Assembly (NCBI RefSeq): GCF_009731355.2
Contig: NZ_AP022810.1
Coordinates: 2,322,001-2,386,000, forward strand
Reading direction: 5' to 3'
DNA: 64,000 bases
Source: Desulfuromonas sp. AOP6
GTDB taxonomy: Bacteria; Desulfobacterota; Desulfuromonadia; Desulfuromonadales; SZUA-540
Below, one piece after another: positions 15,058 through 22,473 of this stretch; the stretch's first letter is position 1; every line of letters starts with the position of its first letter. The notes beneath the pieces were generated by a model. It was not told the origin of the DNA. It was given only the letters and a program-made list of their open reading frames with translations, and did not search any database. The position numbers and the translations under genes are program-made.

Positions 15058-16680
15058 TTACTTGGAAGCTTCCTGATAGGCCAGTTCCTCTTCCTCGATG
15101 CCAACGGTTGCCGGCACTTCGACGGCCACTTCGGCTTTTTTGGGTCGCAGGGACAGGGACATCATGGCGCCGACCAGCAGCATGATACCGGCCACCATGA
15201 AGGAGGTGGTGAAGCCACCAAACTTGACATTGAGCGCCGCTGAAAGCTTGACCAGGACGAAGGCCCCGATGCCCCAGGCGGAGAACAGAATGCCGTAGTT
15301 CATGCCGTAGTTTTTAACGCCCCAATAGTCCTTGGCAAAGGAGGGGAAGAGGGACAGGTTCGTGCCATAGTTGAAGCCGATGAAAGTAGCCAGCAAAGTG
15401 ACGATGACGGCACTCGAATTGGTGTTGCCCACCACCGAAATGGCGCCGAACATGAGGATGGCCTGGAAGACCAGCATGATGGTCAGGGTGGTGGCACGGC
15501 CGATTTTGTCAGAAAGGACGCCGGCAACGACGCGTCCGGCAGCGTTACCCACAGCCATAACGGCCACGGCGATAAAGGCCATCTCGCCCATGCTCTGCTT
15601 GGCGATGCCGGCGATGCTGCCGATAACCATAAGACCGGCACCAGCGCCGATGAAGTAAGTCAGCCACAGGGTGTAGAAGCGACCTTCACGCAGCATTTCG
15701 CCAGGAGCCTTTTCCACGGCCGAACTCTTTTTGGATGTGGCGGGCGCCGAACCGGCCGGAACGTAACCGGCGGGCGGGTTAGCGACCAGCAGGGCCATCC
15801 CGCAGACAATAACGATAAAAGCGATGCCCAGGATCATCATGGTGCTGTGCAGACCATAGCTACCCAGCAGGTACTTGCTTAGAGGCGCCAGGTAGACAGG
15901 GGCGATGCCGAAACCGGAAACAACGATACCTGCGATCAGGCCGGTTTTGGCCGAAGAGAACCACTTGAGCGCGGGAGGCGTAGCGGCTGAATAGCCGAAA
16001 CCGAAACCGAGGCCGGCCAGGACGCCGAAGCCGAAAATCCAGCCCCAGTAGCTGGACGTCTGTGAGCAGACCAGAAAGCCGGCGCCGACCAGAAGACCGC
16101 CGACAATGGCAGTCATGCGGGGACCGACCTTGTCCTGCATCTTGCCGCCAATAATCATGGACAGGGCAAAGGCCAGACAGGCGGTAGCGTATGGATCGCC
16201 GGCGCCATCGAACAACTTGGCGATGTCTCCCTTGAGCATGCTGTAAGCATAAAGAATACCCAGAGCCAGGTTTATTCCGGTCCCGGCTAAAACGACGGTC
16301 CAACCTCTACTGCTCGACTGTTCAGACATTTTTCTCTCCTCTGTCATGGGTGAAATATAGGCTTCATGATAATGAGCCGTTACGTATCGCAACTGAAAAG
16401 ACAAGGGCCAGCGTGATTTGAAGGGGATGTTTATCGTGGGCGTTTTCCGAGCAGCCGGGACAGCTTTTGCCTGCGGGGCCATGGCGGCTAGACCGGGCCG
16501 GGGCATATCGGTATGCGGCTCAGGCAGGGAACCAACACGCTCGGCGAGTTCCTGATACTTGGCGCAATCCCTGAACCGGCAGTTACAGAACGCGACGATG
16601 GTTTTCACATCGTGCGGTGAAATGTAACCGCAACCCACATCGCAATAATCTTCGTTCTGGCGAAAATAGGGACAAACCAT
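15058..16680 (-). CDS. OFA-family MFS transporter with in-frame six-cysteine N-terminal extension
   Basis: The transporter core begins at Met (16329, with AGGAGAG upstream; 423 residues) and is a 12-helix major facilitator of the oxalate/formate antiporter group: GTGINLALGILYAYSML, the DKVGPR loop, and NPPAGY near mid-protein. These carry oxalate, formate, pyruvate or similar acids. The same frame is open without a stop for 117 codons further up, to an ATG at 16680 with GGAGCAGG upstream. That part starts MVCPYF and has Cys3, 13, 17, 32, 34 and 39, then a Pro/Ala-rich linker. The sigma-54 promoter at 16748-16763 starts RNA near 16736, so 16680 can be the first codon and an earlier ATG at 16764 cannot. 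Either one 540-residue fusion is made, or two overlapping products from two starts. Confidence 0.75.
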   Translation of the reverse strand: MVCPYFRQNEDYCDVGCGYISPHDVKTIVAFCNCRFRDCAKYQELAERVGSLPEPHTDMPRPGLAAMAPQAKAVPAARKTPTINIPFKSRWPLSFQLRYVTAHYHEAYISPMTEERKMSEQSSSRGWTVVLAGTGINLALGILYAYSMLKGDIAKLFDGAGDPYATACLAFALSMIIGGKMQDKVGPRMTAIVGGLLVGAGFLVCSQTSSYWGWIFGFGVLAGLGFGFGYSAATPPALKWFSSAKTGLIAGIVVSGFGIAPVYLAPLSKYLLGSYGLHSTMMILGIAFIVIVCGMALLVANPPAGYVPAGSAPATSKKSSAVEKAPGEMLREGRFYTLWLTYFIGAGAGLMVIGSIAGIAKQSMGEMAFIAVAVMAVGNAAGRVVAGVLSDKIGRATTLTIMLVFQAILMFGAISVVGNTNSSAVIVTLLATFIGFNYGTNLSLFPSFAKDYWGVKNYGMNYGILFSAWGIGAFVLVKLSAALNVKFGGFTTSFMVAGIMLLVGAMMSLSLRPKKAEVAVEVPATVGIEEEELAYQEASK

Positions 16681-16747
16681 CGTGAACCTGCTCCAATAGG
16701 ATGTTGTCAGTTCGGGCCAGTCGGTTCCCGTGTTGTATACCTCATAG

Positions 16748-16763
16748 AGCAACCGCCATACCA
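16748..16763 (-). promoter_or_regulatory. sigma-54 (-24/-12) promoter of the OFA gene
   Basis: On the minus strand TGGTATG GCGG TTGCT; GG and GC are 12 bases apart. Nearly identical to the SatP promoter (TGGTACG-N4-TTGCT). Confidence 0.82.
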
Positions 16764-16862
16764 ATGTTTGATTTTTATCCTATTAATTTTTTTTCTGTAA
16801 TGTTTTCGGAAACTTGAATGGAGACTGCGGATAGAAACCCTGACCAGTACGATCTCTGCATA

Positions 16863-16878
16863 TTTGCACGAATGCAAA
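16863..16878 (-). promoter_or_regulatory. palindromic operator 3 (TTTGCA-N4-TGCAAA)
   Basis: Perfect TTTGCA CGAA TGCAAA, 100 bases upstream of the OFA -24 element. Confidence 0.7.
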
Positions 16879-17011
16879 AGATTAAGGACTCACCAAAGCC
16901 TGGCCCAGGACGCTGGAAGGGGGTCTAAACCGCTGTCACAAGCGGGCTAAGGAGATAGGGAGGGTCGGAAGGCAAACCTTTCGCGGTGTCGCAATCAGCA
17001 CCATTCGACAT

Positions 17012-17027
17012 TTTGCAGTTCTGCAAA
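17012..17027 (-). promoter_or_regulatory. palindromic operator 4 (TTTGCA-N4-TGCAAA)
   Basis: Perfect TTTGCA GTTC TGCAAA; centre 149 bases from that of operator 3. Fourth copy of the motif in the window. Confidence 0.7.
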
Positions 17028-17080
17028 AAAACCGCCGTGAACTAAGGTTCCTGAGGAGAAGCAGGAAAATCATGGGGGAG

Positions 17081-17110
17081 AAAATAAAAAACCACCCCCA
17101 ACGGAGGTGG
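17081..17110 (-). terminator. intrinsic terminator of efpL
   Basis: On the minus strand CCACC...GGGTGG stem followed by TTTTTTATTTT, 29 bases after the efpL stop. Confidence 0.75.
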
Positions 17111-17138
17111 CGCTCAAAACAGGTATTGGCAAGAGGGA

Positions 17139-17702
17139 TCAGGCGCGGGAGACGAAACGTCCTTCGCGGGTGTCGACCTTGACGCGCTCGCCGGCCTCAA
17201 GGTAACCGGGAACCTGGATGTGCATTCCCGTTTCAAGAACCGCATCCTTGGTCTGGGCCGTGGCCGTGGCATTCTTGATCGCCGGGGCCGTTTCAGTGAC
17301 CAGCAGTTCGACGATCATGGGAGGATCGACACTGACAACCCGTCCTTCGAAAACGCCGAGTTGAACGTCGGCGCCCTCCAGCAGGAAACCTTGGATCGGA
17401 GCGAAGAGTTCTTCATCCAGTTCGTACTGCTCGTAGTTTTCCAGATCCATAAAGACGCCACCATCCCCGGAAGGATAGAGGAACTGCCCCTTGCGCCGCT
17501 CGAAATCGGCTTCGTCGGCCTTGTCGCCCGCCTTGAAGGTCTTTTCCAGCACCTGGCCAGTGAGCAGGTTGCGATATTTGGTTTTGACCAGAGTATTGCC
17601 GCCACGGGCGGAAGGTGACTGGGTCGTCAGATCCAGGATAAGACAGGGCGCATTATCAAGCTGAATAACAAGGCCCCGTTTAAAGTCGGCGGTAGTGATC
17701 AT
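17139..17702 (-). CDS. efpL: EF-P-like translation factor EfpL (YeiP type)
   Basis: 187-residue three-domain paralogue of elongation factor P that helps ribosomes past proline-rich and some other stall sequences. It differs from EF-P at the domain I tip: the loop reads SPSARGGNT with Arg33, exactly as in E. coli EfpL (SPTARGAAT, Arg33), in place of a modifiable Lys. The C-terminal blocks ETAPAIKNATATAQTKDA and GMHIQVPGYLEAGERVKV also match EfpL. ATG at 17702 has AAGGAG upstream. Divergent from the efp gene, which shares a 188-base promoter region with it. Confidence 0.92.
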   Translation of the reverse strand: MITTADFKRGLVIQLDNAPCLILDLTTQSPSARGGNTLVKTKYRNLLTGQVLEKTFKAGDKADEADFERRKGQFLYPSGDGGVFMDLENYEQYELDEELFAPIQGFLLEGADVQLGVFEGRVVSVDPPMIVELLVTETAPAIKNATATAQTKDAVLETGMHIQVPGYLEAGERVKVDTREGRFVSRA

Positions 17703-17890
17703 GGTTGGCTCCTTTGCGGAAATTTGGGTGCGCCGGCAGAATGTATCACAGGGACATCAGGAAAAACAATCGGGCAGCTCAGGAATTTTTCAGTGACAAA
17801 ACAAACAATCCTGTGATTAAATGCGCAATTCTCAAGGATTGATTCCCCCATCTGATTCCACATAAAAAAATTAACGAAGGAGAACGTTCC

Positions 17891-18454
17891 ATGTACACCT
17901 GTGCCGACCTCAAAAAAGGCCTCAAGCTGATGATTGACGGCGAGCCCCACGTTATTGTCCAATTCGACTTCACCAAGCCTGGCAAGGGACAGGCCCTTTA
18001 CAAGTGCAAACTGCGCAACATGATCACCGGCTCCCTTTTCGACCGCACCTACCGCTCCGGCGAGAGCTTCGAACCCGCCGCCCTGGAAGACTGTGACATG
18101 CAGTACCTCTACCAGGACGAAGCCGGTTATGTCTTCATGGACAACAAGACCTTCGAGCAGGTCACCCTGGCCGAAGAAACCCTGGGCGACGACAAATACT
18201 TTCTCAAAGACAACATGGAAGTAAAGATCCTCATGTTTAACGGCCGCGGCATCGGCATCACCCTGCCCAATTTCGTCAACCTGCGCGTTACCCAGGCCGA
18301 TCCCTGGGTCAAGGGGGACACTGCCGCCGGCAACAACAAGCCCGCCACGGTCGAAAGCGGGTACAATCTATCCGTACCCTCCTTTGTCGAGCAAGGGGAT
18401 CTCATCCAGATTGACACTCGCACCGGCGATTATGTCACCCGCGTCAAGGAATAA
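17891..18454 (+). CDS. efp: elongation factor P
   Basis: 187-residue translation factor that relieves polyproline stalling. The domain I loop is TKPGKGQALYK with Lys32 at the tip, the residue that EpmA/EpmB beta-lysylate in bacteria with this pathway. Domains II and III follow in normal order, ending in GYNLSVPSFVEQGDLIQIDTRTG-type sequence. ATG with GAAGGAG upstream. The epmA start directly abuts the stop codon, so the substrate and its ligase are one operon. Confidence 0.97.
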   Translation: MYTCADLKKGLKLMIDGEPHVIVQFDFTKPGKGQALYKCKLRNMITGSLFDRTYRSGESFEPAALEDCDMQYLYQDEAGYVFMDNKTFEQVTLAEETLGDDKYFLKDNMEVKILMFNGRGIGITLPNFVNLRVTQADPWVKGDTAAGNNKPATVESGYNLSVPSFVEQGDLIQIDTRTGDYVTRVKE

Positions 18455-19372
18455 ATGAGGATGGACCCGAACTGGGCTCTGACCAGGAAACGTCTGAACC
18501 TTGAAAAAAGAGCCCGGATTCTGCACAGGATCCGGGCCTTTTTTATGGAAGCCGGCTACCTCGAGGTGAGCACCCCCCATCGCGTACCCGCCAACGCCCC
18601 CGAGAGCTATATCGACCCTGTCGGCAGCGAGGGCTGGTACCTGCACACCTCGCCAGAATTGTGCATGAAACGCCTTTTGGCGGCCGGTTATGAGCGGATT
18701 TTCCAGATTTGCCCCTGCTGGCGCGGCCAGGAGAGAGGAAGTCGCCATCTGCCTGAATTCACCATGCTCGAATGGTATCGTACCGGCATCGACTATAATA
18801 GTCTCATGGACGAGTGCGAAGCCCTGCTGACCAGCCTGGTTCCCGACGGCACCCTGCGCTGGCAGGGTCAGACACTGCGCCTGGAGTCTCCGTGGGAGCG
18901 ACTGACCGTCAGTGAGGCGTTTCATCGGTATGGCTCCGTCAGCCTGGAGCAGGCTCTGGCGACGGAAACCTTTGACGAGGTGATCGCTTTCGAGATCGAG
19001 CCAAAGCTTGGCTGCGAACGACCGACCTTTCTCACCGAGTATCCGGGCTCACTGGCGGCCCTGGCCCGCCGCAAACCAGGACAACCGGAGGTGGCGGAGC
19101 GCTTTGAGCTCTATGTCCTGGGGATGGAACTGGCCAATGCTTTCTCAGAGCTGACGGATGCGTCCGAACAGCGCCAGCGCTTTGAGGCCGAGGAGTCCAG
19201 GCGGCAGGCGGCAGGCAAGCCACCCTACCCGCTGGCGGAGAAGTTTTTGACCGAGCTGCCGCTTATGCCGGAATCGGCCGGAATTGCCCTGGGCCTTGAC
19301 CGGCTCGTCATGCTGCTGACTGACGCCAACACCATCGACGAGGTGGTCGCCTTCACGCCGGAGGAACTATAA
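18455..19372 (+). CDS. epmA: EF-P-(R)-beta-lysine ligase (GenX/PoxA)
   Basis: A truncated class II lysyl-tRNA synthetase-like catalytic domain without the anticodon-binding part (305 residues against about 500 in LysRS), the diagnostic form of EpmA. It attaches beta-lysine to Lys32 of EF-P. Visible blocks: motif 1 region EVSTPHRVPANAPE, motif 2 CPCWRGQERGSRHLPEFTMLEWY, motif 3 GIALGLDRLVMLL. ATG at 18455 abuts the efp stop; a second in-frame ATG lies two codons on. Followed two bases later by pldA. Confidence 0.95.
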   Translation: MRMDPNWALTRKRLNLEKRARILHRIRAFFMEAGYLEVSTPHRVPANAPESYIDPVGSEGWYLHTSPELCMKRLLAAGYERIFQICPCWRGQERGSRHLPEFTMLEWYRTGIDYNSLMDECEALLTSLVPDGTLRWQGQTLRLESPWERLTVSEAFHRYGSVSLEQALATETFDEVIAFEIEPKLGCERPTFLTEYPGSLAALARRKPGQPEVAERFELYVLGMELANAFSELTDASEQRQRFEAEESRRQAAGKPPYPLAEKFLTELPLMPESAGIALGLDRLVMLLTDANTIDEVVAFTPEEL

Positions 19373-19374
19373 AC

Positions 19375-20319
19375 ATGGAACAGTGGACGATATCTTTCCG
19401 CTTCAGCTCTCTGGCCGCATGGCCAGGTATTCTTTTCCTCTTGACCTTGCTGGTGCTGCCCATATGCAGCGGGGCCGAGAATATCCCCGGCGCGGAAACC
19501 CTCCCGGAAGAAGCCCTCATCGCGCCCATCGAATCGGCTATTGGCCAGAGACGGGCCTTCGAAAAAAAGATGTCCGCCAGCCGTTTCGCCATCATGCCTC
19601 ACAAACAGAATTACCTGCTGCCTGTCACCTACAACTCTTCTGTCAACGATGAACCCTATACGGGGACGGACCGCAACCTGGAGCTTCGGGAGATGGAAGT
19701 CAAGTTCCAGGTGAGCTTCAAAACGCCCCTGTGGGAGCGCATCGCCGGCCGTGGCACCCTGTTCGCAGGCTACACCCAGCAATCCCACTGGCAGGCCTAT
19801 AATACGGATGCCTCCTCCCCCTTTCGGGAAACGAACTACCAGCCTGAAATTTTTCTCACTTTTGACAATGACCTTTCCCTGCTGGGTGTACGCAACCGCC
19901 TCATCACCCTGGGTTTCGAACATCAGTCCAACGGTCGCAGTGAACCCTTGTCTCGCAGCTGGAATCGCCTGTACGCCCAACTCGCCTTTGAACGGGGCAA
20001 CCTCTATTTTGCCCTGCGCCCCTGGTACCGCCTGCCGGAAAGCCGCTCGAGCGACGACAACCCCGACATTCACAAGTACATGGGATACGGAGAGTTTCAT
20101 GCGGTCTATGCCTGGGGAGATCAGCGCTTTGGCATCATGCTGCGCAATAACTTACGCTCGCAAAACTACGGTGCTGTCCAAATCGACTGGAGTTTCCCCC
20201 TGCATCCCCGCTTCGATGGCTATATCCAGTATTTCAACGGCTACGGCGAAAGCCTGATCGACTACAACCATTCCACCAACAGAATCGGTGTGGGGGTCAT
20301 TATTGCCAACTGGCTGTAA
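19375..20319 (+). CDS. pldA: outer-membrane phospholipase A
   Basis: Beta-barrel lipase that degrades phospholipids misplaced in the outer leaflet of the outer membrane. A signal peptide ends near residue 33 (VLPICSGA). The catalytic triad of OMPLA is present with exact spacing: His183 and Ser185 in FEHQSNGRS and Asn197 in SRSWNR (E. coli His142, Ser144, Asn156). The C terminus alternates aromatic and polar residues as in a barrel. ATG at 19375 follows GGAGGAAC inside the end of epmA. Its place in an EF-P operon is unusual; a functional link is not obvious. Confidence 0.93.
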   Translation: MEQWTISFRFSSLAAWPGILFLLTLLVLPICSGAENIPGAETLPEEALIAPIESAIGQRRAFEKKMSASRFAIMPHKQNYLLPVTYNSSVNDEPYTGTDRNLELREMEVKFQVSFKTPLWERIAGRGTLFAGYTQQSHWQAYNTDASSPFRETNYQPEIFLTFDNDLSLLGVRNRLITLGFEHQSNGRSEPLSRSWNRLYAQLAFERGNLYFALRPWYRLPESRSSDDNPDIHKYMGYGEFHAVYAWGDQRFGIMLRNNLRSQNYGAVQIDWSFPLHPRFDGYIQYFNGYGESLIDYNHSTNRIGVGVIIANWL

Positions 20320-20337
20320 ACCCACCCCGTCCAGCCT

Positions 20338-21384
20338 CTAGCCGGAGCAGTCGTTGGGAAATCGCACCAGCTCGCCCGCGCCTGTGCGGATCAACAGTTC
20401 GTCTCCCATTTTCTCAACATAGTCCGGCAGCACAGGAACCTTCCCTCTGCCACCCGGCAGATCAATGACATAGTGAGGAATGGCCAGCCCTGACACTTGG
20501 CCGCGCAGAGCCTTGAGTATGTCGATGCCCTTCTCCACCCGCGTGCGAAAGTGCCTGGTGCCGCTGACCAGATCCATGTGGTGCAGATAGTAGGGCCGCA
20601 CCCGCAGGCGCAGCAGGCCTCTGAACAGTTCCGCCATCACCTCGGCATCATCGTTGACCCCCTTAAGGAGCACCGTCTGATTGCCCAGCACCACACCGGC
20701 ATCGGCCAGGCGGCGACAGGCTTCGGCCGCGGCGGGAGTAAGCTCGCGGGGATGATTGAAGTGGGTGTTCAGGTAGAGAGGGGCAAAGCGGCGCAGCACC
20801 TTGCAGAGCCCGTCGGTAATGCGGTCGGGCAGGGTCACCGGCATGCGGGTGCCAATACGAATGATCTCCACGTGAGGGATGGCGCGGAGGCGACCAAGAA
20901 TGTCTTCGAGCAGCAGGTCCGACATCATCAGCGGATCACCGCCGGAAAGGAGAACATCCCTTACCCCGGGCGTTTTGGCGATATAGGCGATGCCGTCAAG
21001 CACCTCCTGAAAGGAGACCCGCATGGACGGACAACCGACCTTGCGTTTGCGTGTGCAGAACCGGCAGTAGGTGGCACAGGTGCCGCTGACCAGAAAGAGC
21101 ACCCGATCGGGATAACGATGTACGATGGCCGGAACGGGAGAAAGAGCCTCTTCGTCCAGAGGGTCCGCCAGATCCTCGTCTGCCACCAGCTCTGCGCCGT
21201 CCGGTACGCATTGCCGCCAGATCGGATCGCCCTGTTCCTGGATGAGGTCCAGATAATAGGGGGTGATGCGCAGCGGATACCGGCTGGCGACCCGGCCTGT
21301 CTCGACGGGGTCCAGCCCGAAGCGCCGGCCCAGTTCATCCGGGCTCGTGATTGATTCCTTCAGTTGTTGCTGCCAGCGTTCCAT
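20338..21384 (-). CDS. epmB: KamA-family radical SAM aminomutase (EpmB type)
   Basis: Makes (R)-beta-lysine from lysine, the donor for EpmA. 348 residues, close to E. coli EpmB and shorter than clostridial lysine 2,3-aminomutase. The radical SAM cluster motif is CATYCRFC (Cys103, Cys107, Cys110); LLSGGDPLMM and the PGGRGKVPV loop carrying the PLP-binding Lys are present. The C-terminal part resembles the catabolic aminomutases, so beta-lysine for other uses is possible, but the efp/epmA neighbours argue for EpmB. Convergent with pldA, 18 bases apart. Confidence 0.88.
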   Translation of the reverse strand: MERWQQQLKESITSPDELGRRFGLDPVETGRVASRYPLRITPYYLDLIQEQGDPIWRQCVPDGAELVADEDLADPLDEEALSPVPAIVHRYPDRVLFLVSGTCATYCRFCTRKRKVGCPSMRVSFQEVLDGIAYIAKTPGVRDVLLSGGDPLMMSDLLLEDILGRLRAIPHVEIIRIGTRMPVTLPDRITDGLCKVLRRFAPLYLNTHFNHPRELTPAAAEACRRLADAGVVLGNQTVLLKGVNDDAEVMAELFRGLLRLRVRPYYLHHMDLVSGTRHFRTRVEKGIDILKALRGQVSGLAIPHYVIDLPGGRGKVPVLPDYVEKMGDELLIRTGAGELVRFPNDCSG

Positions 21385-21442
21385 CGATTAAACCAGACTC
21401 CCTCTTACCTGTCGCGTTCCGACCATTCAGGCAAGGCACGTG

Positions 21443-21469
21443 AAAAGGGCGCCCCTTGCGGCGGCGCCC
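21443..21469 (-). terminator. intrinsic terminator after the hydroxyacid dehydrogenase gene
   Basis: On the minus strand GGGCGCC...GGCGCCC with TTTT after it, 38 bases beyond the stop of the dehydrogenase gene. Confidence 0.75.
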
Positions 21470-21506
21470 CCTAAGCTTTTATACATGCTGCAAAGCCAGT
21501 GTCGTT

Positions 21507-22373
21507 CTAACGGCGCAGCACCTTGATAACCGCGGAAAAATCCTCCTCGCCACGCCCATCCTTGACGGCCTGTTCGTACACCTTGAGAACGGCGTCGTTA
21601 GCCGGCAGTTCTAGGTTGGCCTTGTCCGCCACATCCTTAACGATCTGCAGACCTTCGAAGACATACTTGAGAGCCAGATTGCGGGAGAAATCGCCGCGGG
21701 CGATGGAGCGCCCTTTGGAGTGCAGCAGGGGAGACGCCACGCCACCCGAGTCGAGAACCTCAAGGATGCGATCGGCGGAGAATCCGAGCTTCTCACCAAA
21801 GACCAGTCCTTCAGCCAATCCCTCCACCAACTGGGCCTGCACCAGGTTGACCACGAACTTCATGCGGGTGGCGGCGCCGATTTCGCCAACATGAATGACG
21901 TTGAGAGCAAAGAAAGAGAAAGGTTCGCGGCAGCGGCCCAGCAGGGTTGGATCGCCTCCGGTAAGAATAGTAAGCAGGCCGTTGGCGGCATGCTCTTTGG
22001 TGCCCCAAACGGGGGCTTCCAGGAACATGACCCGGCGACTGGCCGCCTCTTCCGCCAGTTCCATGGTGGTCTCCAGCGAGTGGGTCCCCATGTCGACGAG
22101 AATGGTGCCCGGATCGATCCCCTTGAGAAAGCCGGTTTCGGCCGAAAGGGCAGCTTCCCACTCCTCTTTTTCGGACAGGATGACGATAACCAGATCTTTG
22201 CCCTTGGCCGCTTCCATGGCACTGGCAGCGCCCTTGGCCCCCCGTTTCTCCAGTTCACTGACCGCGTCGGCGTTATTATCAAAAACAGTGAGATTGTAGT
22301 TACCCTTCAACAGGTTGATCGCCATGTGTTTACCGACCGTCCCGAGCCCAACAAAACCAACCTCTTTAATCAT
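21507..22373 (-). CDS. beta-hydroxyacid dehydrogenase (glyoxylate/succinic semialdehyde reductase type)
   Basis: NAD(P)-dependent reductase of the 6-phosphogluconate-dehydrogenase-like family, 288 residues. N-terminal Rossmann motif GFVGLGTVGKHMA (residues 6-18), then the catalytic Lys172 in RMKFVVN and the C-terminal helical domain. The Geobacter member of this type reduces glyoxylate and succinic semialdehyde; which substrate applies here is not visible. ATG at 22373 with GGAGG upstream. Single gene between polA and its own terminator. Confidence 0.88.
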   Translation of the reverse strand: MIKEVGFVGLGTVGKHMAINLLKGNYNLTVFDNNADAVSELEKRGAKGAASAMEAAKGKDLVIVILSEKEEWEAALSAETGFLKGIDPGTILVDMGTHSLETTMELAEEAASRRVMFLEAPVWGTKEHAANGLLTILTGGDPTLLGRCREPFSFFALNVIHVGEIGAATRMKFVVNLVQAQLVEGLAEGLVFGEKLGFSADRILEVLDSGGVASPLLHSKGRSIARGDFSRNLALKYVFEGLQIVKDVADKANLELPANDAVLKVYEQAVKDGRGEEDFSAVIKVLRR

Positions 22374-22473
22374 GGATTTCCTCCCATATCATGCCCGCAG
22401 AATTTAAAACAATGAGTATATTATACCCAGTCAGCACGAAAAACAACCGTGATAACCCCGCCAGCAGCCACTT

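Larger units (their letters stand above)
16681..17138 (-). promoter_or_regulatory. regulatory region upstream of the OFA gene
   Basis: 458 non-coding bases between efpL and the OFA gene (both minus strand). From right to left: terminator of efpL (17081-17110), two palindromic operators, the sigma-54 promoter, and a leader of about 55 bases. The stretch 16880-17010 shows nothing else I recognise. Confidence 0.7.

Noticed and set aside
16681-16764. Start of the OFA gene at 16764
   Set aside because: That codon lies upstream of the predicted sigma-54 transcription start near 16736, so it would not be on the mRNA.
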